64,000 bases of DNA from Profundibacter sp033851955 (GTDB lineage: Bacteria > Pseudomonadota > Alphaproteobacteria > Rhodobacterales > Rhodobacteraceae): the NCBI GenBank assembly GCA_033851955.1, contig JAWSVK010000006.1:62001-126000 (forward strand), given 5' to 3'. How positions within the stretch are numbered: position 1 is the first letter of the stretch; each line of letters begins with the position of its first letter. This document shows positions 1 to 9,400 of this stretch, in pieces. The notes beneath the pieces are model-generated. The model worked only from the letters and a program-made list of their open reading frames with translations, was not told the origin of the DNA and made no database searches. The translations under genes and the position numbers were made by a program.

Positions 1-605
1 AGGTGTTCTGGGAAGCCGCAAATTTGCCCCACACCCCACTTGCCCTGCTTGATTCAACAACCGCAGCTCAACTCGCGCAGACGGCCAATTACCCGTGGAA
101 TAAGATTTACCACACTGAATTTCTCCGCCAATCTGGCGCCCGTTGCAGCGATGTTTTGTTGCACGAAGATGTCGCCCTGCATTGGCAAAGTTTTCTTTAT
201 GCCAAGACCATATATTGCTCGCCCCGCATCGTTGTGCAGCACTTTGTAGATGAAAGCGCGCTGCGCCTGACCAATCGTAGTGACCGTGAGCGGCTCGCAT
301 TTTTCGATATACTTCCTGCCCTTTTCCGGCAAGTCAGAGATGAAAGTCGCCTTGAAATCACAATGGCGTTTTTGCAGTTTGTCACTCGGCTGTTCTATTG
401 GATCGAGTATAATGTCACGCCAAATTTGCGCCGTACTGTCCGGCGACACACCGGAGCGTTCATAAAGAACGTTCTGCGCGAAATTCCTTTGGCTAAAGTC
501 GCTGAAATGAACCCAGAACTCCATCAACGGCTGAAAGATCAACGTCGTCGCGGCCGGTTTATTCGCCTGCCAAAATTGGGGCGCACCAAAGGTGGACACA
601 CATGA
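1..605 (+). CDS. Glycosyltransferase, C-terminal part (gene cut by window edge)
   Basis: About 200 residues are readable, and the frame is open to the left edge, so the real start lies upstream. The GTG at base 3 is only the first possible start codon inside the window. The segment around residues 30-60 (YPWNKIYHTEFL, then LHEDVALHW) resembles the C-terminal half of GT-A fold, family 2 glycosyltransferases, where an acidic ED pair follows the acceptor region. The C-terminus is basic. The stop overlaps the next start (ATGA), so the two genes are translationally coupled. With glf and a second putative glycosyltransferase next door, a role in surface polysaccharide assembly is the natural inference. 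The sugar specificity cannot be read. Confidence 0.55.
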   Translation, partial: VFWEAANLPHTPLALLDSTTAAQLAQTANYPWNKIYHTEFLRQSGARCSDVLLHEDVALHWQSFLYAKTIYCSPRIVVQHFVDESALRLTNRSDRERLAFFDILPALFRQVRDESRLEITMAFLQFVTRLFYWIEYNVTPNLRRTVRRHTGAFIKNVLREIPLAKVAEMNPELHQRLKDQRRRGRFIRLPKLGRTKGGHT

Positions 606-1645
606 TGCGTGTTTATCTAAGCGGCCCCCATTCTGACCGCTCGCCTCTGTCTTGTCCAGCCTTGGCACCTCTGTTTTCGTCCCAAATCCAAATGCTGCCT
701 GGGCCAGACAGTGCTGACCTGTTGATGTTTTCTCATAGCCTCGACTTAGAGGATATGTCGCAGGAAACCTATGAGTATTGGAATGCACAGAAATGCCCAA
801 TTGTGTTGCTGTCAGAAGAGCCATTCTGGGACACCATCTGGGGTAAAAAACCGTTGCACAAAGAGCGTAATCTGACCACGCCATTTGGGCCGGTTCCCGT
901 CACACAACTGAACCACCATACCAGTGACATCTTCAATTTTGACCAAATCCCTTATTACCTATTAACAAATCTGCGCTTTGCCAGCGCCTATGCACATCGA
1001 TTTCGGCGCAACGCGGCTAAACGGCCAAGCGAGTGGCGCGATGACTTTGCCGCCTACCCGATTGATATCAGCTTCATGGCCGAACGCCGCCGCGAGAAAT
1101 ATCACAACGTGCGTTTTAAAAACGGCGACATCATTGGCCTTTGTGCTTGGCGCAGCGAGCTGGCAAGTGCCTGCAAAAATGGCGTGGTCAAACGGCTTGG
1201 TCAAAGCTGGGATCGTAACTGGAACGATGGCAAAAACCGCTTTGATTTGCGTGATTGGCATCTGGACAAACTCACGAAACAGGACCGCCGCAACCGTCTG
1301 TTCTCTGCACTGGAAAACACTCATCAACCAAACTATCTATCCGAAAAACTGTTTGACGCTTTCGCGCTTGGCGCTAGACCATTTTATTTTGCGGCGCCAA
1401 ATCATCGCATCCACGATTTAGGCTTGCCTCAGGCTGCGTGGATTAATCTAAATGAAATGTCAGTTGCCAACGCCGCGCACCACTTGGAAACGGTCAAATA
1501 TGATGCCGAGTTTTTTGAGTCCTACACTGAAGCACAACAGAAACTAGAGCGCTTGTTCACGAATCCGGACGCTGTTGCAAACGAGCGAGATCGCCTAAAA
1601 ATTGCGGTGCAGCGCGCATTAGCTGATGTAATAAACGCCAGCTAA
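602..1645 (+). CDS. GT10-like (fucosyltransferase-type) glycosyltransferase
   Basis: This 347-residue cytoplasmic protein has no signal peptide. Its C-terminal part carries a motif at about residues 244-262 (NYLSEKLFDAFALGARPFYF) that matches the pattern of GT10 alpha-1,3/4-fucosyltransferases, where a (Y/F)xxEKL helix precedes a G-x-x-P-(V/F)-Y strand at the nucleotide-sugar site. The N-terminal half (SEEPFW, residues 72-77) is also compatible with that family. The start ATG overlaps the stop of the preceding glycosyltransferase, which indicates one operon. It converges on glf with a 4-base overlap of the coding ends. The GT10 assignment rests on motif resemblance. The donor could be GDP-fucose or another sugar. 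Confidence 0.6.
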   Translation: MMRVYLSGPHSDRSPLSCPALAPLFSSQIQMLPGPDSADLLMFSHSLDLEDMSQETYEYWNAQKCPIVLLSEEPFWDTIWGKKPLHKERNLTTPFGPVPVTQLNHHTSDIFNFDQIPYYLLTNLRFASAYAHRFRRNAAKRPSEWRDDFAAYPIDISFMAERRREKYHNVRFKNGDIIGLCAWRSELASACKNGVVKRLGQSWDRNWNDGKNRFDLRDWHLDKLTKQDRRNRLFSALENTHQPNYLSEKLFDAFALGARPFYFAAPNHRIHDLGLPQAAWINLNEMSVANAAHHLETVKYDAEFFESYTEAQQKLERLFTNPDAVANERDRLKIAVQRALADVINAS

Positions 1646-2787
1646 AGCGGTGACGTGACAAAGGCTGGCATCGGCGTGCCGGCTTCAACTTTTTGCGCAA
1701 ACAGCGCCGCAACATCTAGTGCTTCACGGATGGTCACATCCATATCCAAATACCGATAGGTGCCAAGCCTCCCTACAAACGTGACGCCAACAGTGCCTTC
1801 TGCTAGATCAATGTAATCCGTCAAAAGCGATTTCTCTTCAACCAGACGGATTGGGTAATAGGGAATGTCGTCTGGCCCCGCCGCTCGGCTGAATTCACGA
1901 TAACAGGTCGTGTCGTCATGATCTTCCCAAGGAGAAAAATGCTTGTGTTCAGTGATGCGCGTATAGGGGACGTCCTGATCACCATAGTTCATCACCGCAC
2001 AACCCTGGTAATCACCCTGTGTGGTGAATTTTTCAAAATCCAGCGTGCGATATCCCAGACGTCCAAGTTTGTACTCAAAAAATCCGTCCAACGGGCCAGA
2101 CCAAAACAAATGATCAAAACCTGCGACCTCCTTTGGATCAAACCAAGTGTTCAACTGCACATCAATATTTTCGTGATCCAGAATGCGTTCAACCATCGCG
2201 GTGTAGCCGTCTTTAGGCATGCCCTGGTATTTGTGGTTGAAATAGTTGTCGTCATAATTAAACCGCACTGGTAATCGTTTTAGGATTGAGGCCGGAAGGT
2301 CACGCGGACTACAGCCCCATTGCTTGAGCGTGTAACCCTCAAAAAAGGCCTCGTACAATTCCTTTCCAACAAACCGCAGCGCTTGTTCTTCAAAATTTTG
2401 CGGCTCGGCAATGGTCTCATCCCCCAATGTCTCAAGAAACCCGCGTGCTTCAGAGGGGCGCAAGGTTTTGCCGAAAAACTGGTTAATCGTGTGCAGGTTA
2501 ATCGGTAGGGAATAGACCGCCCCGCCCGCCGTTGTCTTGACGCGGTTCTTATAGGTATGAAATTTGGCAAACCCGTTTACATATTTCCAAACCTTAACAT
2601 CATCCGTATGAAAAATATGCGGCCCGTAAACATGCACCATAACGTCAGTGTCGGGATCGCGTGCTGTGTGGCAATTGCCGCCAACGTGATCACGCCCGTC
2701 TATCACCGTTATTTTGTGACCTTGCAGAGCCAACTCCCTGCCAATCACCGCCCCCGACAGTCCGGCACCAACAAGTAAAATATCCAA
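1642..2787 (-). CDS. glf: UDP-galactopyranose mutase
   Basis: This flavoenzyme converts UDP-galactopyranose to UDP-galactofuranose, the donor for galactofuranosyl residues in surface glycans. The N-terminal Rossmann motif for FAD is clear (GAGLSG, residues 7-12), followed by the family motif GRDHVGGN at 31-38. The 381-residue length is normal for bacterial Glf. Internal motifs such as VYGPHIFHTD and EGYTLKQWG fit the family. It is transcribed away from the small secreted-protein gene and converges with the GT10-like gene. A GT2 protein of galactofuranosyltransferase type about 10 kb away gives its product a plausible consumer. Confidence 0.95.
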   Translation of the reverse strand: MDILLVGAGLSGAVIGRELALQGHKITVIDGRDHVGGNCHTARDPDTDVMVHVYGPHIFHTDDVKVWKYVNGFAKFHTYKNRVKTTAGGAVYSLPINLHTINQFFGKTLRPSEARGFLETLGDETIAEPQNFEEQALRFVGKELYEAFFEGYTLKQWGCSPRDLPASILKRLPVRFNYDDNYFNHKYQGMPKDGYTAMVERILDHENIDVQLNTWFDPKEVAGFDHLFWSGPLDGFFEYKLGRLGYRTLDFEKFTTQGDYQGCAVMNYGDQDVPYTRITEHKHFSPWEDHDDTTCYREFSRAAGPDDIPYYPIRLVEEKSLLTDYIDLAEGTVGVTFVGRLGTYRYLDMDVTIREALDVAALFAQKVEAGTPMPAFVTSPL

Positions 2788-2937
2788 ATGGATCGTCCTC
2801 AGTCAATAAAGTTTTACATACTCTAGGCATTGTTTGCTGTGATGTCTGCCAAAAAACCACCGTGTTTCTGCCATCACATTTGCACAATTTTTCGGCACCA
2901 ACATCCTCAGCTCTGAAAAAGCTAGCACAGGTACGAT

Positions 2938-2955
2938 CCTAAGGTTAACCTTAGG
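2938..2955. promoter_or_regulatory. 18-bp perfect palindrome in the glf / secreted-protein divergent region
   Basis: CCTAAGGTTAACCTTAGG is a perfect inverted repeat with no spacer. It lies 150 bases upstream of the glf start and 47 bases upstream of the secreted-protein start. Such a site fits a dimeric regulator serving one or both promoters. With no loop it is a poor terminator. The binding protein is unknown. Confidence 0.45.
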
Positions 2956-3002
2956 GCTACAGGCCAATCTCGGCTTATGTTCTATTCAAATAGGATCAAA
3001 TC

Positions 3003-3461
3003 ATGCGACTAGCACTATCAACTTTGTTAGCGATACTGCTGATCCTGACGCCGAAAGTATACGCTATGTCAATTGCCCCTAAAGAATCCCTAAAACCGCC
3101 CTCGTCAAAGGTGGAAAAAGTTGCTGAAACATCAATGATCTTACTGTCTTGCCCAACCAATATCGTTGATGCTGATTCTATGTGTGCAGCCCTGAAATCA
3201 GCCTTGCAAAAACGTGCTCCGAACCACAAAATTCAGCTCAGCGATCGTGCGCCAGATACCAGTGAACTGGCAATCAAGCTCCACATCACACGCGCCGACA
3301 AATACGCGATTGAAGGGTATCTGGAATGGCAGAGTAAATCTGTTCCAGCCCAAAACGGTCCACCTGTGACGCTCGGCGTTACGGATACAGCGCTAACACC
3401 CCATATGTATGGCTCGTTTACTTCTGGCTTAGTCAAAGCAAGCAAATTGCCAATTCGTTAA
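3003..3461 (+). CDS. Small secreted protein of unknown function
   Basis: The protein has 152 residues and a clear Sec signal peptide: a short basic start, a hydrophobic run at about residues 3-18, then a VYA-M type cleavage site near residue 21. Two cysteines (LLSCP and SMCAAL, about 10 residues apart) could form a disulfide in the periplasm. The rest looks like a small alpha/beta domain. I do not recognise a family. It sits 59 bases upstream of, and in the same direction as, the serralysin-type protease gene. Small periplasmic inhibitors accompany serralysins in some bacteria, but the family signature of those inhibitors is not visible here. That role is only a hypothesis. Confidence 0.7.
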   Translation: MRLALSTLLAILLILTPKVYAMSIAPKESLKPPSSKVEKVAETSMILLSCPTNIVDADSMCAALKSALQKRAPNHKIQLSDRAPDTSELAIKLHITRADKYAIEGYLEWQSKSVPAQNGPPVTLGVTDTALTPHMYGSFTSGLVKASKLPIR

Positions 3462-3472
3462 CATTTCGTTAA
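3458..3472 (+). promoter_or_regulatory. CtrA-like site (TTAA-N7-TTAA) upstream of the serralysin gene
   Basis: TTAACATTTCGTTAA fits the alphaproteobacterial CtrA half-site pattern TTAA-N7-TTAA. The octamer TTCGTTAA occurs twice, 11 bases apart, so the repeats lie on one face of the helix. The site is about 49 bases upstream of the protease ATG and overlaps the stop codon of the upstream gene. It matches a known motif but is not proof of binding. Confidence 0.45.
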
Positions 3473-3520
3473 TATATACTTTTAGGAATACAGTGATTCT
3501 CAACGATTGGAGAACAATCC

Positions 3521-5575
3521 ATGCCCAACATTTTCGCAAACTATACAGAAACAACCGATGCCCTTGCCAGCACATCAACAGCTTATTCGATAAACGTAGG
3601 TGACACATTCTCCGGAACAATTGATTCTGGGGGTGCCGATCAGGATTGGATCGCCATCACCTTGGTGGCAGGCACAACCTACACCTTTAGCCAGACGGGC
3701 TCCTCAAGTGGGGGCGGAACATTGGGCGATTCCTATTTGGCATTGATGAACAGCGCTGGCACCCAAATTGCGTATAATGACGATGGCGGTGCCGGATTTG
3801 ATTCACTGATCAGTTTTACAGCGACGACGAGTGGCACATATTACATCAATGCGGGCTCCTATAGCACAAACGTTGGCACATATACAGTTTCTGCGTCGGT
3901 GGCAGTTCCACCACCTATCGCCACCAATACCGAACTGGCGACCTATCTGACCGACGGGTTTTGGAGTGACACTAACCGCGCGCGTCACTCTTTTGATACG
4001 TCTGGCAGCAATACGATTACTGTTAATTTGACCGGCCTGACGGCCGACGGGCTGGAATTAGCCCGCTGGGCATTGGAAGCATGGGAGTTGGTTGCCGATA
4101 TCAATTTTGTTGAAACCTCGGGCAGTGCAGACATCACCTTTGATGATGCAGCCGCTGGCGCCTATGCGACTTATGTAAGCAGCGGCAGCACCACAACATC
4201 TGCACAGGTTAATGTAGGCACAGGCTGGCTGTCCACTTATGGAACCACAATGGACAGCTATAGCTTCCAAACTTATATCCACGAAATTGGGCATGCGTTG
4301 GGGCTTGGTCACCAAGGAAATTACAACGGAAGTGCCAATTACGGCATCGACAATGACTTTGAGAATGACAGCTGGCAACTTTCGATCATGTCCTACTTTA
4401 GCCAATCCGACAACACGACGGTGAATGCCAGCTACGCATTTATCCAGACAGCAATGATGGCTGATATCATCGCCATTCAAGACCTTTACGGAACTTCAAG
4501 CGCCACTGCAGGAAACACGACCTATGGTGCAAATTCCAATGTTGGTGGTTCTCTTGGTGACTTGTTCTCGGCCATGAATGGCGGTCCGACTGCTGGGATT
4601 TATTCAGGGTCCAGTGTTGCATTTACCATCTACGATCAAGGCGGGATCGACACCATCGATATGAGCAACAACACGACCAATGATAGTGTTAACCTTGCTG
4701 GTGGCTCATTCTCTGATGTTAACGGCCTGATCGGCAACATGGGCATTGCTGTTGGCACAGTAATTGAAGATTACACCGCAGGCTCTGGCAACGACACTAT
4801 CCGGGGCAACGGAGCCGCAAATCGCATTTTGGGTAACGACGGGAATGACACCATTCTTGGCCGCGGCGGCGATGATACACTGCGTGGCGGCAACGGGCTT
4901 GATGAGATTCGCGGCGGCAACGGCGATGACAGCATTCGCGGCGGCAACGGCGCAGACAACCTCTATGGCGAAGATGGCGCTGACCGAATCTTTGGCGAAG
5001 ATGGTGATGACCGTATCTCTGGTGATGACGGCAACGATCGGCTCTATGGCGGTGATGGCGTCGACAGTATGCACGGTGGCGTCGGCTCAGACCGGTTGTA
5101 TGGTGATGACGGCAACGATCTTGTCTATGGTAACAACGGCAGTGATCGTCTCTATGGCGGCACAGGGTCGGACCGTTTGTATGGAAATTCTGGAACTGAC
5201 CGGATTTATGGCAACAACGGTAGTGACCGGATTTACGGTGGCGCGGGCGATGACCGGTTGTACGGCAATTCCGGCAACGACCGTATCTATGGCAGCGTTG
5301 GCTCCGATACAATCACTGGCGGTTCAGGCAATGACACCATGGAAGGTGGCGCCGACAATGATACATTCGTCTTTGGCAACAATGCCGGTGCCGATACGAT
5401 AACCGATTTTGACATTACGGGCGATACGATTCAGTTTAGCGGCACAGGACTGAATTTCGCAGCGCTTAGCATTTCCTATGCAGGTGGTGACGCGACAATC
5501 GATTACGGAACCGGAACGATTGTTCTTGAGGGTGTTGCAAGCGGCCTGAACTCTGGCGACTTTGATTTCATTTAG
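3521..5575 (+). CDS. Serralysin-type (M10) metalloprotease with RTX repeats
   Basis: This is a secreted zinc endopeptidase of 684 residues. It has no N-terminal signal peptide, as expected for a type I secretion substrate with a C-terminal signal. Residues about 20-125 look like a PPC-type beta domain (GGADQDWIAITL, GTYYINAGSY). The metzincin motif HEIGHALGLGH occupies residues 254-264 (ligands His254, His258, His264; catalytic Glu255), and the Met-turn SIMSY has Met290. From about residue 420 a run of GGxGxDxLx nonapeptides forms calcium-binding beta rolls, followed by the terminal element DTITDFDITGDTIQF. An unusual point is the PPC-like domain in front of the protease. A strong terminator follows. 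No ABC exporter or membrane fusion protein is in the window. Confidence 0.93.
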   Translation: MPNIFANYTETTDALASTSTAYSINVGDTFSGTIDSGGADQDWIAITLVAGTTYTFSQTGSSSGGGTLGDSYLALMNSAGTQIAYNDDGGAGFDSLISFTATTSGTYYINAGSYSTNVGTYTVSASVAVPPPIATNTELATYLTDGFWSDTNRARHSFDTSGSNTITVNLTGLTADGLELARWALEAWELVADINFVETSGSADITFDDAAAGAYATYVSSGSTTTSAQVNVGTGWLSTYGTTMDSYSFQTYIHEIGHALGLGHQGNYNGSANYGIDNDFENDSWQLSIMSYFSQSDNTTVNASYAFIQTAMMADIIAIQDLYGTSSATAGNTTYGANSNVGGSLGDLFSAMNGGPTAGIYSGSSVAFTIYDQGGIDTIDMSNNTTNDSVNLAGGSFSDVNGLIGNMGIAVGTVIEDYTAGSGNDTIRGNGAANRILGNDGNDTILGRGGDDTLRGGNGLDEIRGGNGDDSIRGGNGADNLYGEDGADRIFGEDGDDRISGDDGNDRLYGGDGVDSMHGGVGSDRLYGDDGNDLVYGNNGSDRLYGGTGSDRLYGNSGTDRIYGNNGSDRIYGGAGDDRLYGNSGNDRIYGSVGSDTITGGSGNDTMEGGADNDTFVFGNNAGADTITDFDITGDTIQFSGTGLNFAALSISYAGGDATIDYGTGTIVLEGVASGLNSGDFDFI
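4786..5361 (+). repeat. Tandem RTX nonapeptide-coding repeats in the protease gene
   Basis: The 27-base periodicity encodes GGxGxDxUx units such as GGNGDDSIR and GNSGNDRIY. It is a coding tandem repeat, not an intergenic satellite. The units near 4886-4960 are almost identical to each other, which suggests recent unit duplication. Confidence 0.85.
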
Positions 5576-5614
5576 AGCGCCAATAACCTAAATGGGTTTA
5601 CCCAACCCCAAAAG

Positions 5615-5640
5615 TGCCCCGTGTTTTGCGGGGCATTTTT
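5615..5640 (+). terminator. Rho-independent terminator after the serralysin gene
   Basis: A perfect 7-bp stem (TGCCCCG / CGGGGCA) with a 7-base loop is followed at once by TTTTT. It lies 40 bases after the protease stop and separates that gene from the sulfotransferase-like gene. Confidence 0.85.
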
Positions 5641-5734
5641 CGTTTCCTTAAATTGTGGTGGCGACCAAAATCTGCTGAGTTTATACAATATCAAAGCCTG
5701 AGGCTTTGCACTCAACATAAATTGGTGATGCACT

Positions 5735-6481
5735 ATGACAAAAGAAACCCTCGCCCAAAAAATTCCTGTTCTGTTCACCATGGGCAAGGTCGCCTCCAGC
5801 GCGTTGACCCAGGCTTTTCACAATGCCGATATTGCCAGCCATCACATTCACAATCTCAACCCAAAAACCCTGAAAAAATTGGGGGAGCCCAACGCTGCGT
5901 CTGGCGTTGCACCTATTAAGCATGTCAGCCAATCCTTGAGCCATCGGACAGAATACATCGAACATCCCGAACGGTTTCTATTCATATCCCTCGTTCGCGA
6001 TCCAGTGGCCAGAAACATCAGTGCATTTTTCCAAAATCTGCACCTCTCTGAAAAAGAATCCGGCATCGAAAAGAACATCGACGTATTGTTTAAACGCTTT
6101 GTTGAAACATACCCACACAGATTACCACTACGTTGGTTCGATCACCAATTTCAAAAATATTTGGGTGTCGATATTTACAAACATTCATTCAACAAGCCCA
6201 AAAAATTCCGCTCATTGCCAAAGCAAAACACCTTGTTGCTTCGCATCGATTGCCCGCGTGCGGACAAAGAACAATTGCTCAGTGAAATCTTTAATGTCCC
6301 GATTTCAGTTCCCGACGCAAATGTCGGAGAACAAAAAGACTATAGCGAACGGTACATCGCCTTCAAAAACCGTGCCCGATTTGAAGAGAGGTTTCTTGCG
6401 CATATTTACAATTCACCATTTTGCCGCCATTTCTGGACCAATCAAGAACGCAAAGAAATGCGAAGCCACTGGTCTATTTGA
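5735..6481 (+). CDS. Sulfotransferase-like / putative capsular polysaccharide synthesis protein
   Basis: The protein has 248 residues and no signal peptide. An N-terminal strand-loop-helix (FTMGKVASSAL, residues 14-24) has the form of the 5'-phosphosulfate loop of PAPS-dependent sulfotransferases. VRDPVARNISAFF at 87-99 matches the 3'-phosphate-binding element (R-D-P-x-x-R-x-x-S). These elements also define the related family annotated as putative capsular polysaccharide synthesis proteins. Transfer of sulfate from PAPS to a polysaccharide is therefore plausible, and the neighbouring glycosyltransferase and capsule-export genes agree with that. The acceptor is unknown. The gene has its own promoter region after the upstream terminator and ends 15 bases from the convergent RTX gene. 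Confidence 0.72.
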   Translation: MTKETLAQKIPVLFTMGKVASSALTQAFHNADIASHHIHNLNPKTLKKLGEPNAASGVAPIKHVSQSLSHRTEYIEHPERFLFISLVRDPVARNISAFFQNLHLSEKESGIEKNIDVLFKRFVETYPHRLPLRWFDHQFQKYLGVDIYKHSFNKPKKFRSLPKQNTLLLRIDCPRADKEQLLSEIFNVPISVPDANVGEQKDYSERYIAFKNRARFEERFLAHIYNSPFCRHFWTNQERKEMRSHWSI

Positions 6482-6496
6482 AGCCCGGTCATAGAT

Positions 6497-9400
6497 TCAG
6501 AAAACCAACAGCATGGCTTCAAGCCCGTTTAGGCTATCAACTCCATCAAGCGTCACACTGACGCCCCCTCCGAAATCGAACACGACGTTTCCATTTTGAA
6601 CAGAGGCAAAATCCATAATCTCGTCATTTGTAAGCGCCGTACCTCCCCATAAAGCATCGTCGAAGCTCAGAAAATCTGTGCCGACAGTATAATCAGTGAC
6701 CGTATCGCGACCGCCATCCGAGACAAATTCAAATGTATCGGCTCCGCTGCCGCCAGTTAGAACGTCATTGCCTGATCCGCCGCGCAACCGGTCACGACCA
6801 TTTTCGCCACTCAGAACGTCGTCTCCTTGATCACCGTACAACAGATCAGATCCTACGCCGCCGAACAAAACGTCGTCGCCACCTTCCCCATTCATCACAT
6901 CATTTCCGTTGCCACCATAAAGCGCGTCATCGCCTGAACCGCCGTTCAGAAGGTCGTTATCATTGCCGCCCAACAACCTGTCCGCACCAGAGCCACCGCG
7001 CAGTTCATCATCACCATTGCCGCCATAAAGCCGATCATTTCCGGCGCCGCCAAAAAACTGATCATCGCCGTCTTCGCCATACATCTGGTCATTTCCGTCA
7101 TCGCCAAACAGCCTGTCCGCTCCAAAACCACCTTCAAGTGTGTCATTGCCGCCACCGCCGAAAAGCACATCGTTGTCTTGGCCGCCGTACAATTGATCAT
7201 GACCGGTGCCGCCAGATAATCGGTCTGTGCCAGCGCCGCCATACAATGCGTCATGGCCTTCATCGCCATTCAGAGTGTCCGCACCATCGCCACCGCGTAG
7301 AATGTCGTTGTGAAGACCGCCACTCAATTCATCATCGCCGCCATCACCAAAAAGATGGTCTACATCGGCACCACCGAACAGTTCATCCGAACCGGACTCG
7401 CCGTAAAGCCAGTCAGCGCCATCGCCGCCATACAGCTCGTCCGCGTGATCCCCGCCGCGCAGTACGTCATTTCCATTGCCCCCCAAAAGCGTGTCGTTGC
7501 CTTTGCCGCCATACAATTTGTCATGTCCAGAGCCGCCATAAAGCGTGTCGTCGCCATTGCCACCATTCAGAACGTCATGGCCACCGTCACCCCACAGCTT
7601 GTCGACACCGCTTCCGCCCCAGACTTGGTCATTGCCTTGACCACTGTGCAACAGGTCATTTCCGTCATCTCCATACAGCAGATCATTGCCATCATCACCG
7701 AACACTTTGTCCGCACCGTCGCCGCCGTGTATAGTATCGTCACCGCCTTCACCAAAAAGCGCGTCATCGTCTAAGCCGCCGTTCAATTGGTCATGTCCAC
7801 TGCCGCCAAAAAGCCGATCGTCGCCGTCACCGCCGTACAACAGATCATGACCGGCACCGCCTTTCACAACGTCGGCGCCATCCCCACCACTTACGCGGTC
7901 GTTGCCCGAGTCACCTTGCATCACGTCATCACCAATGCCGCCATACAACAGGTCATTGCCTTCATTCCCAAACAGATAGTCATTGCCGTCGTCACCAAAC
8001 AAACTGTCGTTCCCTAGACCACCAAAAAGACTGTCCGTGCCGATCCCGCCCCGTATGTTATCGTCACCGCCTTCTCCATACAAAACATCAATACCCTCAT
8101 CACCACGCAGGTTGTCATGACCCGCTCCACCATAAAGCGTGTCGTTATCACGGCCGCCCACCAACCAATCGTGGCCATTATTTCCCCGCAAAGTGTCATC
8201 ACCAACTCCACCATAAAGCGCATCTTGTCCGTCACCGCCACGCAGTTGATCATTGCCACGATCACCCCAAAGCCGGTCATCACCATCATCGCCAAACAGC
8301 TTGTCCGCCCCCCTGCCACCGTGCAATTCGTCTAGGCCACCAGCGCCATAAAGGGTGTCATCGCCTAGGTCGCCGCTTAACCAGTCATCACCGGCGCTGC
8401 TGAACAATACGTCATTGCCATCGCCACCAAACATGGTGTCGCTCCCCGCCGTGCCAAACAAATCGTCATTTCCAATCCCACCCACGATGTCTTGTTCAAC
8501 AACCAGCGGTGGGCGGTCCGGACCGCCAAACTCATCACCGAATATATCCGCAAGGGTCAACCCACCGCCCGATAGGCTATGGACCTCGATCACTTCTCCT
8601 CGATGGGTAATCCGCGCGCCGAATGCAGTGATTTCAAATCCCAGTTGGCTCGGCGAATACAACATTTGAAACGAAGAGATATCCAGCACATCAATTCCGG
8701 CCTCAAAGTCCATGATCATATCGAGCGTATTGTCCGCCATTAAGACAAAAATGTCTGCCCCTGCTCCGCCATAAAGCTGATCCTCACCGGCTCCATCTAG
8801 CAGAATGTCATCGCCTCCATTGCCGCGCAGAATATCGTCACCACTACCGCCTTCTAGGAGGTCGTTTAAACTGCCACCATTATGAACATCATCAGCCTGA
8901 GTGCCCAACAATTGCAGGCCCTGTAGGCTTGAATCGTGGTAAAACTGCGTCAACCCGCCTTCATTTTGTGAAGTGACATAGATCTGCACCTCATTGCCAA
9001 CTTGTTGGGCTGCGATCTGCGCGACATTGTTCAACCCCATGCCGTCAGTGTCTTCCACAGTTTGCAGGTGCAATAGTTGACCGTTGGGCAACAAAGTGAA
9101 TATGCTTACCCCGTCGTCAGCACCGCCAGCCACCACATAAACGCGGCCATCAATGACGAACGTTTCGATCGCTGTTACACCGCCAAACCGCGTATTCAGG
9201 GTGTCGAGAACATGATCAACGGTAACCAGATCGCCCGTTTCGGTAATCCGCATCACACTCAATGAATTACTGCCTGCAGACGCAAGAATGACAAAACTCT
9301 CACCATAAGCGCTCACCACCTCCATTCCCGTTGGGTCGGCCACGCCCAACCCGTCCTGTGCGCCCATTGATCCGCTCAACGTCAACGCGCCAGTGACGGG

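Noticed and set aside
54..884. Long minus-strand ORF (276 codons) opposite the first two genes
   Set aside because: It lies antisense to two genes with recognisable glycosyltransferase motifs and shows no domain, signal or coherent composition of its own.
3003..3461. Serralysin inhibitor (Inh/AprI family) assignment
   Set aside because: Size, signal peptide and position fit, but the conserved inhibitor sequence pattern is not visible, so it is kept as unknown.
4786..5361. Regularly spaced repeats that might suggest a CRISPR array or satellite
   Set aside because: The period is 27 bases, in frame, and encodes calcium-binding RTX nonapeptides. There are no unique spacers between constant repeats.
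6733..7734. Long plus-strand ORFs opposite the RTX array
   Set aside because: They arise from the stop-free 27-base periodicity of the RTX repeats. Their translations are low-complexity His/Arg-rich strings.
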